DNA of 8,717 bases from Chloroflexota bacterium (GTDB lineage: Bacteria; Chloroflexota; Anaerolineae; UBA1429), in assembly GCA_012513595.1 (NCBI GenBank), contig JAAZBY010000588.1:1-8717 (forward strand), given 5' to 3'. Below the pieces are notes generated by a model that saw only the letters and a program-made list of their open reading frames with translations, searched no databases and was not told the DNA's origin. This document shows positions 1-6,559 of the stretch, one piece after another (the first letter of the stretch is position 1; each line of letters starts with the position of its first letter). The position numbers were made by a program, and so were the translations under genes.

Positions 1-32
1 AATCCGTGAGAGTTCAAGTCTCTCCTTCCCCA
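1..32 (+). tRNA. 3' end of a tRNA, probably tRNA-Leu (5' part outside window)
   Basis: Only the T arm and the 3' acceptor strand are inside the window. The T stem is GAGAG (8-12) paired with CTCTC (20-24), around the seven-base loop TTCAAGT (13-19). The acceptor strand CTTCCCC (25-31) follows, with discriminator A32. The bases before the T stem (AATCCGT, 1-7) look like the end of a long variable arm, as in class II tRNAs. The TTCAAGT loop together with a CGT just before the T stem resembles bacterial tRNA-Leu; Ser and Tyr are less likely. The anticodon is not visible, so the identity is an inference. CCA is not encoded: the bases after A32 are CCT. Confidence 0.75.
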
Positions 33-47
33 CCTTGCTCAGCGTAT

Positions 48-119
48 GCGGAAGTGGCTCAGTGGTAGAGCATCTCCTTGCCAAGGAGAGGGTCGCGAGT
101 TCGAATCTCGTCTTCCGCT
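48..119 (+). tRNA. tRNA-Gly (anticodon GCC)
   Basis: A complete cloverleaf can be drawn. The acceptor stem is GCGGAAG (48-54) with CTTCCGC (112-118) and discriminator T119. The D arm contains GTGGTAGAGC. The anticodon stem TCTCC (73-77) pairs with GGAGA (85-89) around loop TTGCCAA, which places anticodon GCC at 80-82 and so reads glycine codons GGC and GGU. The T loop is TTCGAAT. The gene lies 15 bases downstream of the preceding tRNA, so both probably come from one transcript. The 3' CCA is not encoded (TCCT follows the acceptor stem), so it would be added by the CCA-adding enzyme. Confidence 0.97.
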
Positions 120-130
120 CCTGGTCCTAA

Positions 131-165
131 GCTGGTTCACGGCCCCATCCGTGGACCAGCGTTTT
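131..165 (+). terminator. Rho-independent terminator of the tRNA transcript
   Basis: GCTGGTTCACGG (131-142) can pair with CCGTGGACCAGC (149-160). This gives a 12-bp stem with a single G-U pair and a six-base loop CCCCAT, followed directly by GTTTT. It sits just after tRNA-Gly and before the tig promoter, where transcription of the tRNA genes is expected to stop. Confidence 0.85.
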
Positions 166-191
166 CACGTATGGGGGCAGAGCGCGCCGCG

Positions 192-220
192 TTTCGGGCC
201 TCGGTGCTTTGTGCTATAAT
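192..220 (+). promoter_or_regulatory. Sigma-70-type promoter of tig-clpP-clpX (extended -10)
   Basis: The -10 element TATAAT (215-220) is a perfect consensus and is preceded by TG one base away (TGCTATAAT, 212-220), an extended -10. A 17-base spacer places the -35 at 192-197 (TTTCGG), which matches the TTGACA consensus poorly; an extended -10 often compensates for that. The expected transcript start is near 227, giving a leader of about 33 bases before the tig start codon. No operator-like repeat is evident in it. Confidence 0.8.
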
Positions 221-246
221 GGCGCCCGACGTGCCACCCGCGCGAC

Positions 247-254
247 GGAGGAAG
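247..254 (+). promoter_or_regulatory. Ribosome binding site that fixes the tig start at TTG 260
   Basis: GGAGGAAG lies with its GGAGG core at 247-251, eight bases before TTG 260. This chooses TTG 260 over the longer reading frame that begins at TTG 209. The upstream TTG lies before the -10 box and so would not be on the transcript. Confidence 0.85.
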
Positions 255-259
255 TAGTC

Positions 260-1708
260 TTGAAGGTCACCACCGAGATCACCGATACCAGAGTCGTTAC
301 CCTGTCCATCGAGCCGGACGTGGAGCAGATCAACAAGGCCAGGCGCCGCGCGGCCAGCACTTTCTCTCGCGTGCGCCCGGTCCCCGGGTTCCGCCCCGGC
401 AAGGCTCCCCTGAGCATGGTGGAGCGCATCTTTGGCGCTGAGACGATCCTCAAGGAGGCCGTCGACAACTCCGCCGAGGAGATCTTTCTCCAGGCCGTCG
501 TCGAGGCCGATATCCGCCCCCTCCAGGCCGGCCAGATGGAGATCGCCTCGACCGACCCGCTCCTCCTGAAGATCGAGGTCGCCCTGGTGCCCACGGTCGA
601 GCTGGGCCAGTACCAGACCCTGCGCATCACCCCCGAGCCTGAGGCCAAGGTCGCTGACGACGTGGTCGATGCCGAGGTCGAGGCGCTGCGCGAGCAGGCC
701 GCTACCTACGAGCCGGTCGACCGCCCCATCATGGCCACCGACATGGCCGTGCTGGAGATGACCGCTACCGAGGACGACCTCGTCGTCCTGCAGGAAGAGG
801 CCTTTGAGCTGCACGTGACCCCGCAGGATGAGCCCTACTCCCTCGTCGACAAGTTGCTGGCCATGCGCGTCGGCGAGAGCGCAGAAGTGACTGCCGAGTA
901 CCCCGACGAGTACGAGAACAAGGCCCTGGCCGGCAAAACGGTCGACCTCCAGTTCACCGTCAAGGCCGTCCGTGAAAAGACCCTGCCCGAGGTGAACGAC
1001 GAGTTCGCCAAGGACGTCTCTGACCATGAGACGCTTGACGCGCTGCGCCAGTCCATCACGGACCGCCTCCAGGAGGAGATGGACACCGCGCGCCGCAACC
1101 GGGAGACGGAGGCCGCGCTGGAGGCCATCGTGGGCGCCTCCAAGGTCGAATACCCCACCGCCGCCGTCGACCGCGAGATCGAGTCGATGATCGGCAGCGA
1201 GCGCGCCCGCGTGCAGTCCTACGGGTTTGACTGGGCCAACTACCTGCGCATCATGCGCACGTCCGAAGAGCAGATGCGTTCCGAGATGCGCCCGCGCGCC
1301 GAGCAGCGCCTCGTGCGCGGCCTCGTGCTCAGCGAGTTCGCCCTGGCCGAGGGGCTGGAGGTTGACCCGAGCGAGACGAGCGCCGAGTTTGAGCGCATCC
1401 TGGCCCAGTACGGTGAGCGCGCCGACGAGGCCCGCCAGGCCCTGCTGGCTTCTGGGGCCATGGCCTCCCTCGAAAACGACCTGCTCTCTCGCAAGACGGT
1501 CGAGCACCTGGTTGCCGTGCTGACGGGCCGCAGCGAGCCCCAGGCCGCAGCCCCGGCGGCCCAGGCGGCCCAGGCGGCCGAGGAGGCGGCCGAGGCGGCC
1601 GAGGAAGCGCCCGAGGCCGATGAGGAAGCGCCCGAGGCCGATGAGGCGCCCGCCGCTACAGACACCGCCGAACCCGCTGCCGACCCGGAGGCCGACCCGG
1701 ACGCCTAG
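260..1708 (+). CDS. tig: Trigger factor (ribosome-associated chaperone)
   Basis: Trigger factor binds the ribosome at the exit tunnel and shields nascent chains in the cytosol. The protein is 482 residues from TTG 260. That start gives the family-typical N-terminus MKVTTEITD and puts the ribosome-docking signature GFRPGKAP at residues 43-50, the same position as in E. coli. The N-terminal ribosome-binding domain covers about 1-115. A PPIase (FKBP-like) insert follows at about 145-250, recognisable by YPDEYENKALAGKTVDLQF. Then come the helical arms of the C-terminal domain, to about 424. The FKBP part lacks the usual F-(I/V)-P-G-F-E stretch and reads EPYSLVDKLL instead, so prolyl isomerase activity is doubtful. 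The last 58 residues (425-482) are an extra Ala/Glu/Asp/Pro-rich tail built from tandem repeats. It is first in an operon with clpP and clpX, a common bacterial order. Identity is secure. Confidence 0.97.
   Translation: MKVTTEITDTRVVTLSIEPDVEQINKARRRAASTFSRVRPVPGFRPGKAPLSMVERIFGAETILKEAVDNSAEEIFLQAVVEADIRPLQAGQMEIASTDPLLLKIEVALVPTVELGQYQTLRITPEPEAKVADDVVDAEVEALREQAATYEPVDRPIMATDMAVLEMTATEDDLVVLQEEAFELHVTPQDEPYSLVDKLLAMRVGESAEVTAEYPDEYENKALAGKTVDLQFTVKAVREKTLPEVNDEFAKDVSDHETLDALRQSITDRLQEEMDTARRNRETEAALEAIVGASKVEYPTAAVDREIESMIGSERARVQSYGFDWANYLRIMRTSEEQMRSEMRPRAEQRLVRGLVLSEFALAEGLEVDPSETSAEFERILAQYGERADEARQALLASGAMASLENDLLSRKTVEHLVAVLTGRSEPQAAAPAAQAAQAAEEAAEAAEEAPEADEEAPEADEAPAATDTAEPAADPEADPDA
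1556..1642 (+). repeat. In-frame tandem repeats coding the acidic tail of trigger factor
   Basis: Five copies of the 9-base unit GCGGCC(C/G)AG occur at 1556-1564, 1565-1573, 1574-1582, 1586-1594 and 1595-1603, coding Ala-Ala-Gln or Ala-Ala-Glu. They run into a perfect 21-base duplication (1601-1621 and 1622-1642) coding EEAPEAD twice, with a third partial copy starting at 1643. Unit lengths are multiples of three, so changes in copy number keep the frame. Confidence 0.9.
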
Positions 1709-1712
1709 GCCC

Positions 1713-1739
1713 GGGCCCGGTTCCCACGGGAGCGGGCCC
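1713..1739 (+). other. GC-rich hairpin between tig and clpP
   Basis: GGGCCCG (1713-1719) is the exact reverse complement of CGGGCCC (1733-1739), with a 13-base loop. The hairpin starts five bases after the tig stop codon. No run of T follows, so it is unlikely to be a full intrinsic terminator. It could be a partial attenuator or an mRNA-end stabiliser that sets the ratio of tig to clpPX. The function is an inference. Confidence 0.5.
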
Positions 1740-1765
1740 CAGCGCGACGAGCACAAGGAGGCTAG

Positions 1766-2386
1766 ATGAACGCCACCGCACGAGCATTGATCCCGATGGT
1801 CATCGAGTCGACCGGGCGCGGCGAGCGCGCCTACGACATCTACTCGTTGCTCCTCAAGGAGCGCATCATCTTTCTCGGGACGCCCGTCGATGACAACATC
1901 GCCAACCTGATCGTGGCCCAGCTCCTGTACCTGGAGCACGAGGATCCCGAGCGGGACATTCACATGTACATCCACTCGCCGGGTGGGGCGATCTACGCCG
2001 GCCTGGCGATCTATGATACGATGCGCCTGTCGCGCTGCCCGATCGAGACGATCGCGGTCGGCTCCACCGCATCGTTCGGCACCGTACTGCTGGCCGCCGG
2101 CACCAAGGGGCGCCGGCTGGCCTTGCCCAACGCCACCATCCACATGCATCAGCCGCTGGGCGGCGCCCGCGGCCAGGCCACCGACATCCAGATCCAGGCC
2201 GAGGAGATCCTCCGCCTGCGGCGCCGGTTGAACGACATCCTGTCGCACCACACCGGCCAGCCGCTGGCCCGCATTGAGGCGGACACGGAGCGGGACCTCT
2301 TTATGGATGCCGAAACGGCCAAAAAGTACGGCCTCGTCGACGAGGTGCTCTACAGCGACGACATGGTGAGGCCCAAGGAGGACTGA
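1766..2386 (+). CDS. clpP: ATP-dependent Clp protease, proteolytic subunit ClpP
   Basis: ClpP is the serine peptidase that forms the tetradecameric chamber degrading proteins unfolded by ClpX or ClpA/ClpC in the cytosol. The product is 206 residues, normal for the family. The N-terminus ([20 protein letters not shown], residues 8-27) is typical, with no long propeptide. The oxyanion-side motif HSPGG is at 70-74. The catalytic triad can be read as Ser103 in GSTASFG, His128 in HMHQPLGG and Asp178 in ERDLFMDA. The usual ASMG around the serine is ASFG here. The ATG is supported by AAGGAGG (1755-1761) four bases upstream. The gene lies 57 bases after tig and overlaps clpX by one base, so ClpP and ClpX are probably translationally coupled. 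Confidence 0.98.
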   Translation: MNATARALIPMVIESTGRGERAYDIYSLLLKERIIFLGTPVDDNIANLIVAQLLYLEHEDPERDIHMYIHSPGGAIYAGLAIYDTMRLSRCPIETIAVGSTASFGTVLLAAGTKGRRLALPNATIHMHQPLGGARGQATDIQIQAEEILRLRRRLNDILSHHTGQPLARIEADTERDLFMDAETAKKYGLVDEVLYSDDMVRPKED

Positions 2387-3636
2387 TGACTGCCCACGCA
2401 GCGGAGCCCCACTGCTCGTTCTGTGGCCGGCCCGAGCACCTGGTGGGCCGGCTCATCTCGGGCCCCGAGGCGGTGTTCATCTGTGATTCGTGCGTCGAGC
2501 TGTGCAGACGCATTCTGGACACCGGCGACGGAGCCACCGAGGTTCGCCCTATCTCCATGTCCGAGGTCCCCTCGCCCAAGGAGATCTATGAGGCGCTCGA
2601 CCAGTACGTGGTCGGCCAGAGCCGCGCCAAGAAGGTCCTGTCCGTCGCCGTCTATAACCACTACAAGCGCATCGCGGTGGGCCTCGAGGACGACGACGTC
2701 GAGGTGCTCAAGTCGAACATCCTCCTGATCGGCCCCACCGGTTGCGGCAAGACCCTGCTAGCCCAGACGCTGGCGCGGGTGCTCGACGTGCCCTTTTGCA
2801 TCGCCGATGCCACCGCCCTGACCGAGGCGGGATATGTCGGCGAGGACGTGGAGAACATCCTGCTGCGCCTGCTGCAGGCCGCCGACTTTAACATCGCGCG
2901 GGCCCAGCGCGGCATCGTCTATATCGACGAGATCGACAAGACCGCCCGCAAGAGCGGCGGCAACCCCTCGATCACCCGGGACGTCTCGGGCGAGGGCGTC
3001 CAGCAGGCCCTGCTCAAGATCCTGGAGGGCACCGTCGCCAACGTGCCCCCGCAGGGCGGGCGCAAGCACCCGCACCAAGAGTTCTTGCAGATCGACACCA
3101 CGAACATCCTCTTCGTCTGCGGCGGCGCTTTTGACGGGCTGGACAAGCAGGTCGCCAAGCGCGTGCGCACCAAGGGCGCCATGGGCTTTGGCGGCTCTCG
3201 CGAGCACCTCCCCGCCGACGAGGACGCCGCGGCGCTCCTGCGCCAGGTCAACTCGGAGGACATCCTGCAGTTCGGCCTGATCCCGGAGTTCGTCGGCCGG
3301 CTGCCGGTGGTCGTCAGCGTGGACCCGCTCGACGAGGATGACCTGGTGCGCATCCTGACCGAGCCCAAGAACGCCCTGGTGCGCCAGTACAAGAAGCTCT
3401 TCACGGTCGACGACGTCGAGCTCGAGTTCACGCCGGACGCCCTGCGCACCACCGCCCGTGAGGCGCTGCGCTACAAGATGGGCGCCCGTGGCCTGCGCAC
3501 CATCATCGAGGAGACCCTCCTCGACGTCATGTACGAGATCCCCTCCTCCCCAGAGATCAAGCACTGGACGGTGGAGGCGGATGACATCCGTAACCGGCGC
3601 TCGGTCGCCCGCCAGCAAGTGAGCGAGGCCGCTTAG
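2386..3636 (+). CDS. clpX: ATP-dependent Clp protease ATP-binding subunit ClpX
   Basis: ClpX is the hexameric AAA+ unfoldase that recognises tagged or damaged proteins and threads them into ClpP. The product is 416 residues and full length. The N-terminal zinc-binding domain has Cys10, Cys13, Cys33 and Cys36. The AAA+ module shows Walker A GPTGCGKT (116-123), pore-1 loop GYVG (149-152), Walker B IVYIDE (177-182), the RKH motif (226-228), the arginine finger in EFVGRLP (Arg305) and sensor 2 in GARGLR (Arg368). The ClpP-docking loop reads MGF (266-268) where IGF is usual. Walker A has Cys120 where Ser is common. The start ATG overlaps the clpP stop (TGATG), with AAGGAGG at 2375-2381 inside the end of clpP. 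It is last in the tig operon and is followed by a strong hairpin. Confidence 0.98.
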   Translation: MTAHAAEPHCSFCGRPEHLVGRLISGPEAVFICDSCVELCRRILDTGDGATEVRPISMSEVPSPKEIYEALDQYVVGQSRAKKVLSVAVYNHYKRIAVGLEDDDVEVLKSNILLIGPTGCGKTLLAQTLARVLDVPFCIADATALTEAGYVGEDVENILLRLLQAADFNIARAQRGIVYIDEIDKTARKSGGNPSITRDVSGEGVQQALLKILEGTVANVPPQGGRKHPHQEFLQIDTTNILFVCGGAFDGLDKQVAKRVRTKGAMGFGGSREHLPADEDAAALLRQVNSEDILQFGLIPEFVGRLPVVVSVDPLDEDDLVRILTEPKNALVRQYKKLFTVDDVELEFTPDALRTTAREALRYKMGARGLRTIIEETLLDVMYEIPSSPEIKHWTVEADDIRNRRSVARQQVSEAA

Positions 3637-3676
3637 TGCGCGGCGTGTAGGGTCTGCCCTCCTTTAGAGAGCACAC

Positions 3677-3713
3677 CACGGCACGCAGAGGAAGCCCTCT
3701 GCGTGCCGTGTTT
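3677..3713 (+). terminator. Probable terminator of tig-clpP-clpX
   Basis: A perfect 15-bp inverted repeat, CACGGCACGCAGAGG (3677-3691) and CCTCTGCGTGCCGTG (3696-3710), closes on the four-base loop AAGC and is followed by TTTC. It begins 40 bases after the clpX stop. The T tract is short, so termination may rely on the very stable stem. Confidence 0.8.
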
Positions 3714-3780
3714 CATCCCGCGCGCGGCTCCAGCCGGCCGGGCGGTGTATCCTTTTTGCGCCTGGGTTGCTTTCTTGCGC

Positions 3781-3802
3781 CCCGCGGCAGGTGGGCCGCG
3801 GG
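3781..3802. other. Palindromic GC hairpin upstream of the alaS promoter
   Basis: CCCGCGGC (3781-3788) is the exact reverse complement of GCCGCGGG (3795-3802), with loop AGGTGG. It lies 13 bases upstream of the -35 box of alaS. It has no T tract on either strand. It may be a protein-binding dyad or chance in GC-rich DNA. Apart from this hairpin, the clpX terminator and the alaS promoter, I see nothing else in the 243-base gap 3637-3879. Confidence 0.4.
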
Positions 3803-3815
3803 GGCCGCCAACCGA

Positions 3816-3844
3816 TTGACACCCGCCTTTCTCTGGCATAGAAT
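3816..3844 (+). promoter_or_regulatory. Sigma-70-type promoter of alaS
   Basis: A perfect -35 TTGACA (3816-3821) and -10 TAGAAT (3839-3844) are separated by 17 bases, the optimal spacing. The expected start site is near 3851, leaving a leader of about 29 bases. That is too short for a T-box or other known riboswitch. It probably drives alaS and the two genes behind it. Confidence 0.88.
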
Positions 3845-3879
3845 CAGCCGTCGAAACAGCCTATCAGGAGACTGACCGT

Positions 3880-6525
3880 ATGATCACCAGTGCCGACGTC
3901 AGGTCCAAGTTCCTGCGCTTCTTTGCCGAACGTGGACATACCGTGGTCAAGAGCGCCTCGCTCGTGCCGGGCAATGACCCGACGCTGCTCTTTACCAACG
4001 CCGGCATGGTGCCCTTCAAGGACGTCTTTACCGGGCAGGAGGAGCGCCCCTACCGCCGCGCCACCACGGCGCAAAAGTGCCTGCGCGTCAGTGGCAAGCA
4101 CAACGACCTCGAACAGGTCGGCCCCTCCCCGCGGCATCACACCTTCTTTGAGATGCTGGGCAACTTTTCCTTCGGGGACTATTTCAAGCGCGAGGCGATC
4201 GCCTTCGCCTGGGAGTTCCTCACCGTCGAGCTCGGCATGGACCCGGACCGCCTCTACCCCACCGTCTACCTCGACGATGACGAGGCCTTTGCCCTCTGGC
4301 AGGAGGTCGCCGGCCTGCCCGCCGAGCGCCTGACCCGCCTCGGCGCTGAGGACAACTTTTGGTCGATGGGTGACACGGGCCCCTGCGGCCCCGATTCGGA
4401 GATCATGTACGACCGCGGCGTCGCCTACTGCACCTGCGGCCGCGACGACTGCTCCCCGGCCAACGAGTGCGAGCGCTGGCTCGAGATCTGGAACCTCGTC
4501 TTTATGCAGTTTGAGACGCTGGCCGACGGCACGGTCACCCCGTTGCCCCACCCGAGCATCGACACCGGCTTGGGGCTGGAGCGGCTGACCTCCGTCCTGC
4601 AGGGCGCCGACAACAACTATGATACCGACGTCTTCCTGCCCATCATGCGGCGGGCGCGCGACGTCGCCGGCCACACGGAAGAGGCCATGCGCGCCAACGT
4701 GACGCCCTACCGCGTCATCGCCGACCATTCGCGCTCCATCGCCTTCCTCATCGCCGACGGCATCATGCCGGGGAACGAGGGGCGCGCCTACGTCCTGCGC
4801 ATGATCGTGCGCCGGGCGGCCCGCTTTGGCAAGATGCTCGGGATCGAGCGGCCCTTCCTGGCCGAGACGGTCCAGGCCGTCATCGACACCATGGGCCACC
4901 ACTACACCGAGCTCGTCGACCGGCAGGACTTTATCCGGCAGGTCGTCACGCAGGAGGAAACGCGCTTCCTGGCCACCCTCTCGGTGGGCCTGGCCCGCCT
5001 CGATGACCTGGCCGGCCGGCTGCGGGCCGCGGGGCAGTCTACCCTCCCCGGTGACGAGGCCTTCCGCCTGTATGACACCTACGGCTTCCCGCTGGAGATG
5101 ACCCGCGACGCCTCCGCCGAGCTCGGCTTTACGGTGGACGAGGACGGCTTCCACCGCGCCATGGCCGCCCAGAAGGAACGCGCCCGCGGCGCGCAGCGCT
5201 TTGCCGCGGCGACCGATGAGGAGGCCTACCGCCACCTGGGCCTGCCGGCCACGACCTTTGTCGGCTATGACACGTGCGAGGCCGCCACGCGCGTGGTGGC
5301 GCTCCTGCGTGAGGGGCAGCCCGTCGAGGTGGCCGTCGCCGGGGACGAGGTCCAGATCGTCCTGGAGAGCACGCCTTTCTACGCCGAGGCGGGCGGCCAG
5401 GTCGGCGACACCGGCACCATCCGCGGCGAAGGCTCCTGCTGCGAGGTGCTCGACACCTTCCGCCCCCTGCCGGAGGTGATCGCCCATCGCGGGCGCCTCG
5501 TCGAGGGGACGCTGCGCGTCGGCGACGCCGTGACGGCTGCGCTCGACGAGGAACGCCGCCTCGATATCGCCCGCAACCACACCGCCACGCACCTCCTGCA
5601 CCGCGCCCTGCGCCAGGTGTTGGGGCCGCACGCGGCCCAGTCGGGCTCTTTGGTGACGCCCGAGCGCCTGCGCTTCGACTTTACGCATCTCGCGCCTCTG
5701 GCGCCGGAGGAGCTCCGCCAGGTGCAAGAGATCGTCAATGCCGAGGTGCGCGCCAACCATCCCGTCGCCACCCGTGAGACGACCTACGAGGCCGCCCTCA
5801 AGGAGGGCGTCGTGGCCCTCTTTGGTGAGCGCTACGGCGACCGGGTGCGCGTGGTCAGCGTCGAGGGCGTCAGCGCCGAACTGTGCGGCGGCACGCACCT
5901 GCACGCCACCGGTGAGATCGGCCTGTGCCTGATCACCTCCGAGGCGAGCGTCGGCTCGGGGCTGCGCCGCATCGAGGCCGTCACGGGGCGCGGCGCGCTC
6001 CGCCATGTCGAGGGCCGCTTCGCCGACCTGGCCGCCATCGGCCAGGCCCTCGGCGCCCGGCCGGGCGAGGAGGTCGAGCGGGCCAACTCGGCCGCCGAGG
6101 AGCTGCGCGACCAGCGCCATACCATCGCTGACCTGCAGAACAAGCTCGCCGCGGCCAGCGCCGACACGCTGCTGGATAGCGCCACGACCGTGGCCGACGC
6201 GCGCCTGTTGGCCGCCCAGGTGGACGCGCCCGACGTCGATGCCCTGCGCGGCCTGGGTGACCGTCTGCGCGACCGGCTCGGCACCGCCGTGGTGGCCCTG
6301 GGCGCCGTGATCGACGACAAGCCCCTCCTGGTGGTGACCATCAGCCAGGACCTGCTGGCCAGGGGCCTGCACGCCGGCAAGATCGCCGGCGAGGCCGCGC
6401 GTCAGATGGGCGGCGGCGGCGGCGGGCGCCCCCACATGGCTCAGGCCGGGGGCAAGGATGTCGCGCGCCTGCCCCAGGCCCTCGATGCCGTGCGACAGAT
6501 CGTCGCCTCGCGATTGCAGTCATGA
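3880..6525 (+). CDS. alaS: Alanine--tRNA ligase
   Basis: AlaRS charges tRNA-Ala with alanine in the cytosol and clears mischarged Ser/Gly-tRNA-Ala in its editing domain. The product is 881 residues and full length. The class II catalytic core opens with FTNAGMVPFKDVF and RHHTFFEMLGNFSFGDYF, typical of AlaRS motifs 1 and 2. The editing domain carries the zinc ligands His567 and His571 in HTATH and Cys669 and His673 in CGGTH. The C-terminal C-Ala domain ends with the glycine-rich stretch MGGGGGGRPHMAQAGG (843-858). Two local features stand out: GPCGPDSE (167-174), where many relatives have GPCGPCSE, and a cysteine-rich insert with Cys184, Cys186, Cys191 and Cys197 before the conserved LEIWNLVFMQF. 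The ATG is supported by AGGAG (3866-3870), nine bases upstream. It is first in its transcript and only 34 bases before the next gene. Confidence 0.98.
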   Translation: MITSADVRSKFLRFFAERGHTVVKSASLVPGNDPTLLFTNAGMVPFKDVFTGQEERPYRRATTAQKCLRVSGKHNDLEQVGPSPRHHTFFEMLGNFSFGDYFKREAIAFAWEFLTVELGMDPDRLYPTVYLDDDEAFALWQEVAGLPAERLTRLGAEDNFWSMGDTGPCGPDSEIMYDRGVAYCTCGRDDCSPANECERWLEIWNLVFMQFETLADGTVTPLPHPSIDTGLGLERLTSVLQGADNNYDTDVFLPIMRRARDVAGHTEEAMRANVTPYRVIADHSRSIAFLIADGIMPGNEGRAYVLRMIVRRAARFGKMLGIERPFLAETVQAVIDTMGHHYTELVDRQDFIRQVVTQEETRFLATLSVGLARLDDLAGRLRAAGQSTLPGDEAFRLYDTYGFPLEMTRDASAELGFTVDEDGFHRAMAAQKERARGAQRFAAATDEEAYRHLGLPATTFVGYDTCEAATRVVALLREGQPVEVAVAGDEVQIVLESTPFYAEAGGQVGDTGTIRGEGSCCEVLDTFRPLPEVIAHRGRLVEGTLRVGDAVTAALDEERRLDIARNHTATHLLHRALRQVLGPHAAQSGSLVTPERLRFDFTHLAPLAPEELRQVQEIVNAEVRANHPVATRETTYEAALKEGVVALFGERYGDRVRVVSVEGVSAELCGGTHLHATGEIGLCLITSEASVGSGLRRIEAVTGRGALRHVEGRFADLAAIGQALGARPGEEVERANSAAEELRDQRHTIADLQNKLAAASADTLLDSATTVADARLLAAQVDAPDVDALRGLGDRLRDRLGTAVVALGAVIDDKPLLVVTISQDLLARGLHAGKIAGEAARQMGGGGGGRPHMAQAGGKDVARLPQALDAVRQIVASRLQS

Positions 6526-6559
6526 GAGCCGACCTACCGACCAGGGAGAACCGGGCCGC

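Noticed and set aside
137..2251. 704-codon open frame on the minus strand opposite tig and clpP
   Set aside because: It lies entirely antisense to two clear conserved genes. Its low-complexity Gly/Leu/Arg runs mirror the trigger-factor repeats, and it matches no family I recognise. Long antisense frames are expected in GC-rich DNA where TTA, CTA and TCA codons are rare.
2758..3618. 286-codon open frame on the minus strand opposite clpX
   Set aside because: Antisense shadow of a fully conserved AAA+ gene, with no independent coding evidence.
3851..3879. T-box or other riboswitch controlling alaS
   Set aside because: The leader predicted from the TTGACA/TAGAAT promoter is only about 29 bases, too short for such an element.
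3844..6435. 863-codon open frame on the minus strand opposite alaS
   Set aside because: Same explanation: it mirrors alaS, is rich in Gly, Ala, Val and His, shows no recognisable domain, and no promoter or ribosome binding site was evident at its start.
6458..6559. 34-codon upstream extension of the FtsA/PilM-like gene overlapping alaS
   Set aside because: The extra residues are rich in Arg, Pro and Cys, as expected from reading alaS out of frame. A better start with a GGGAG lies at 6560.
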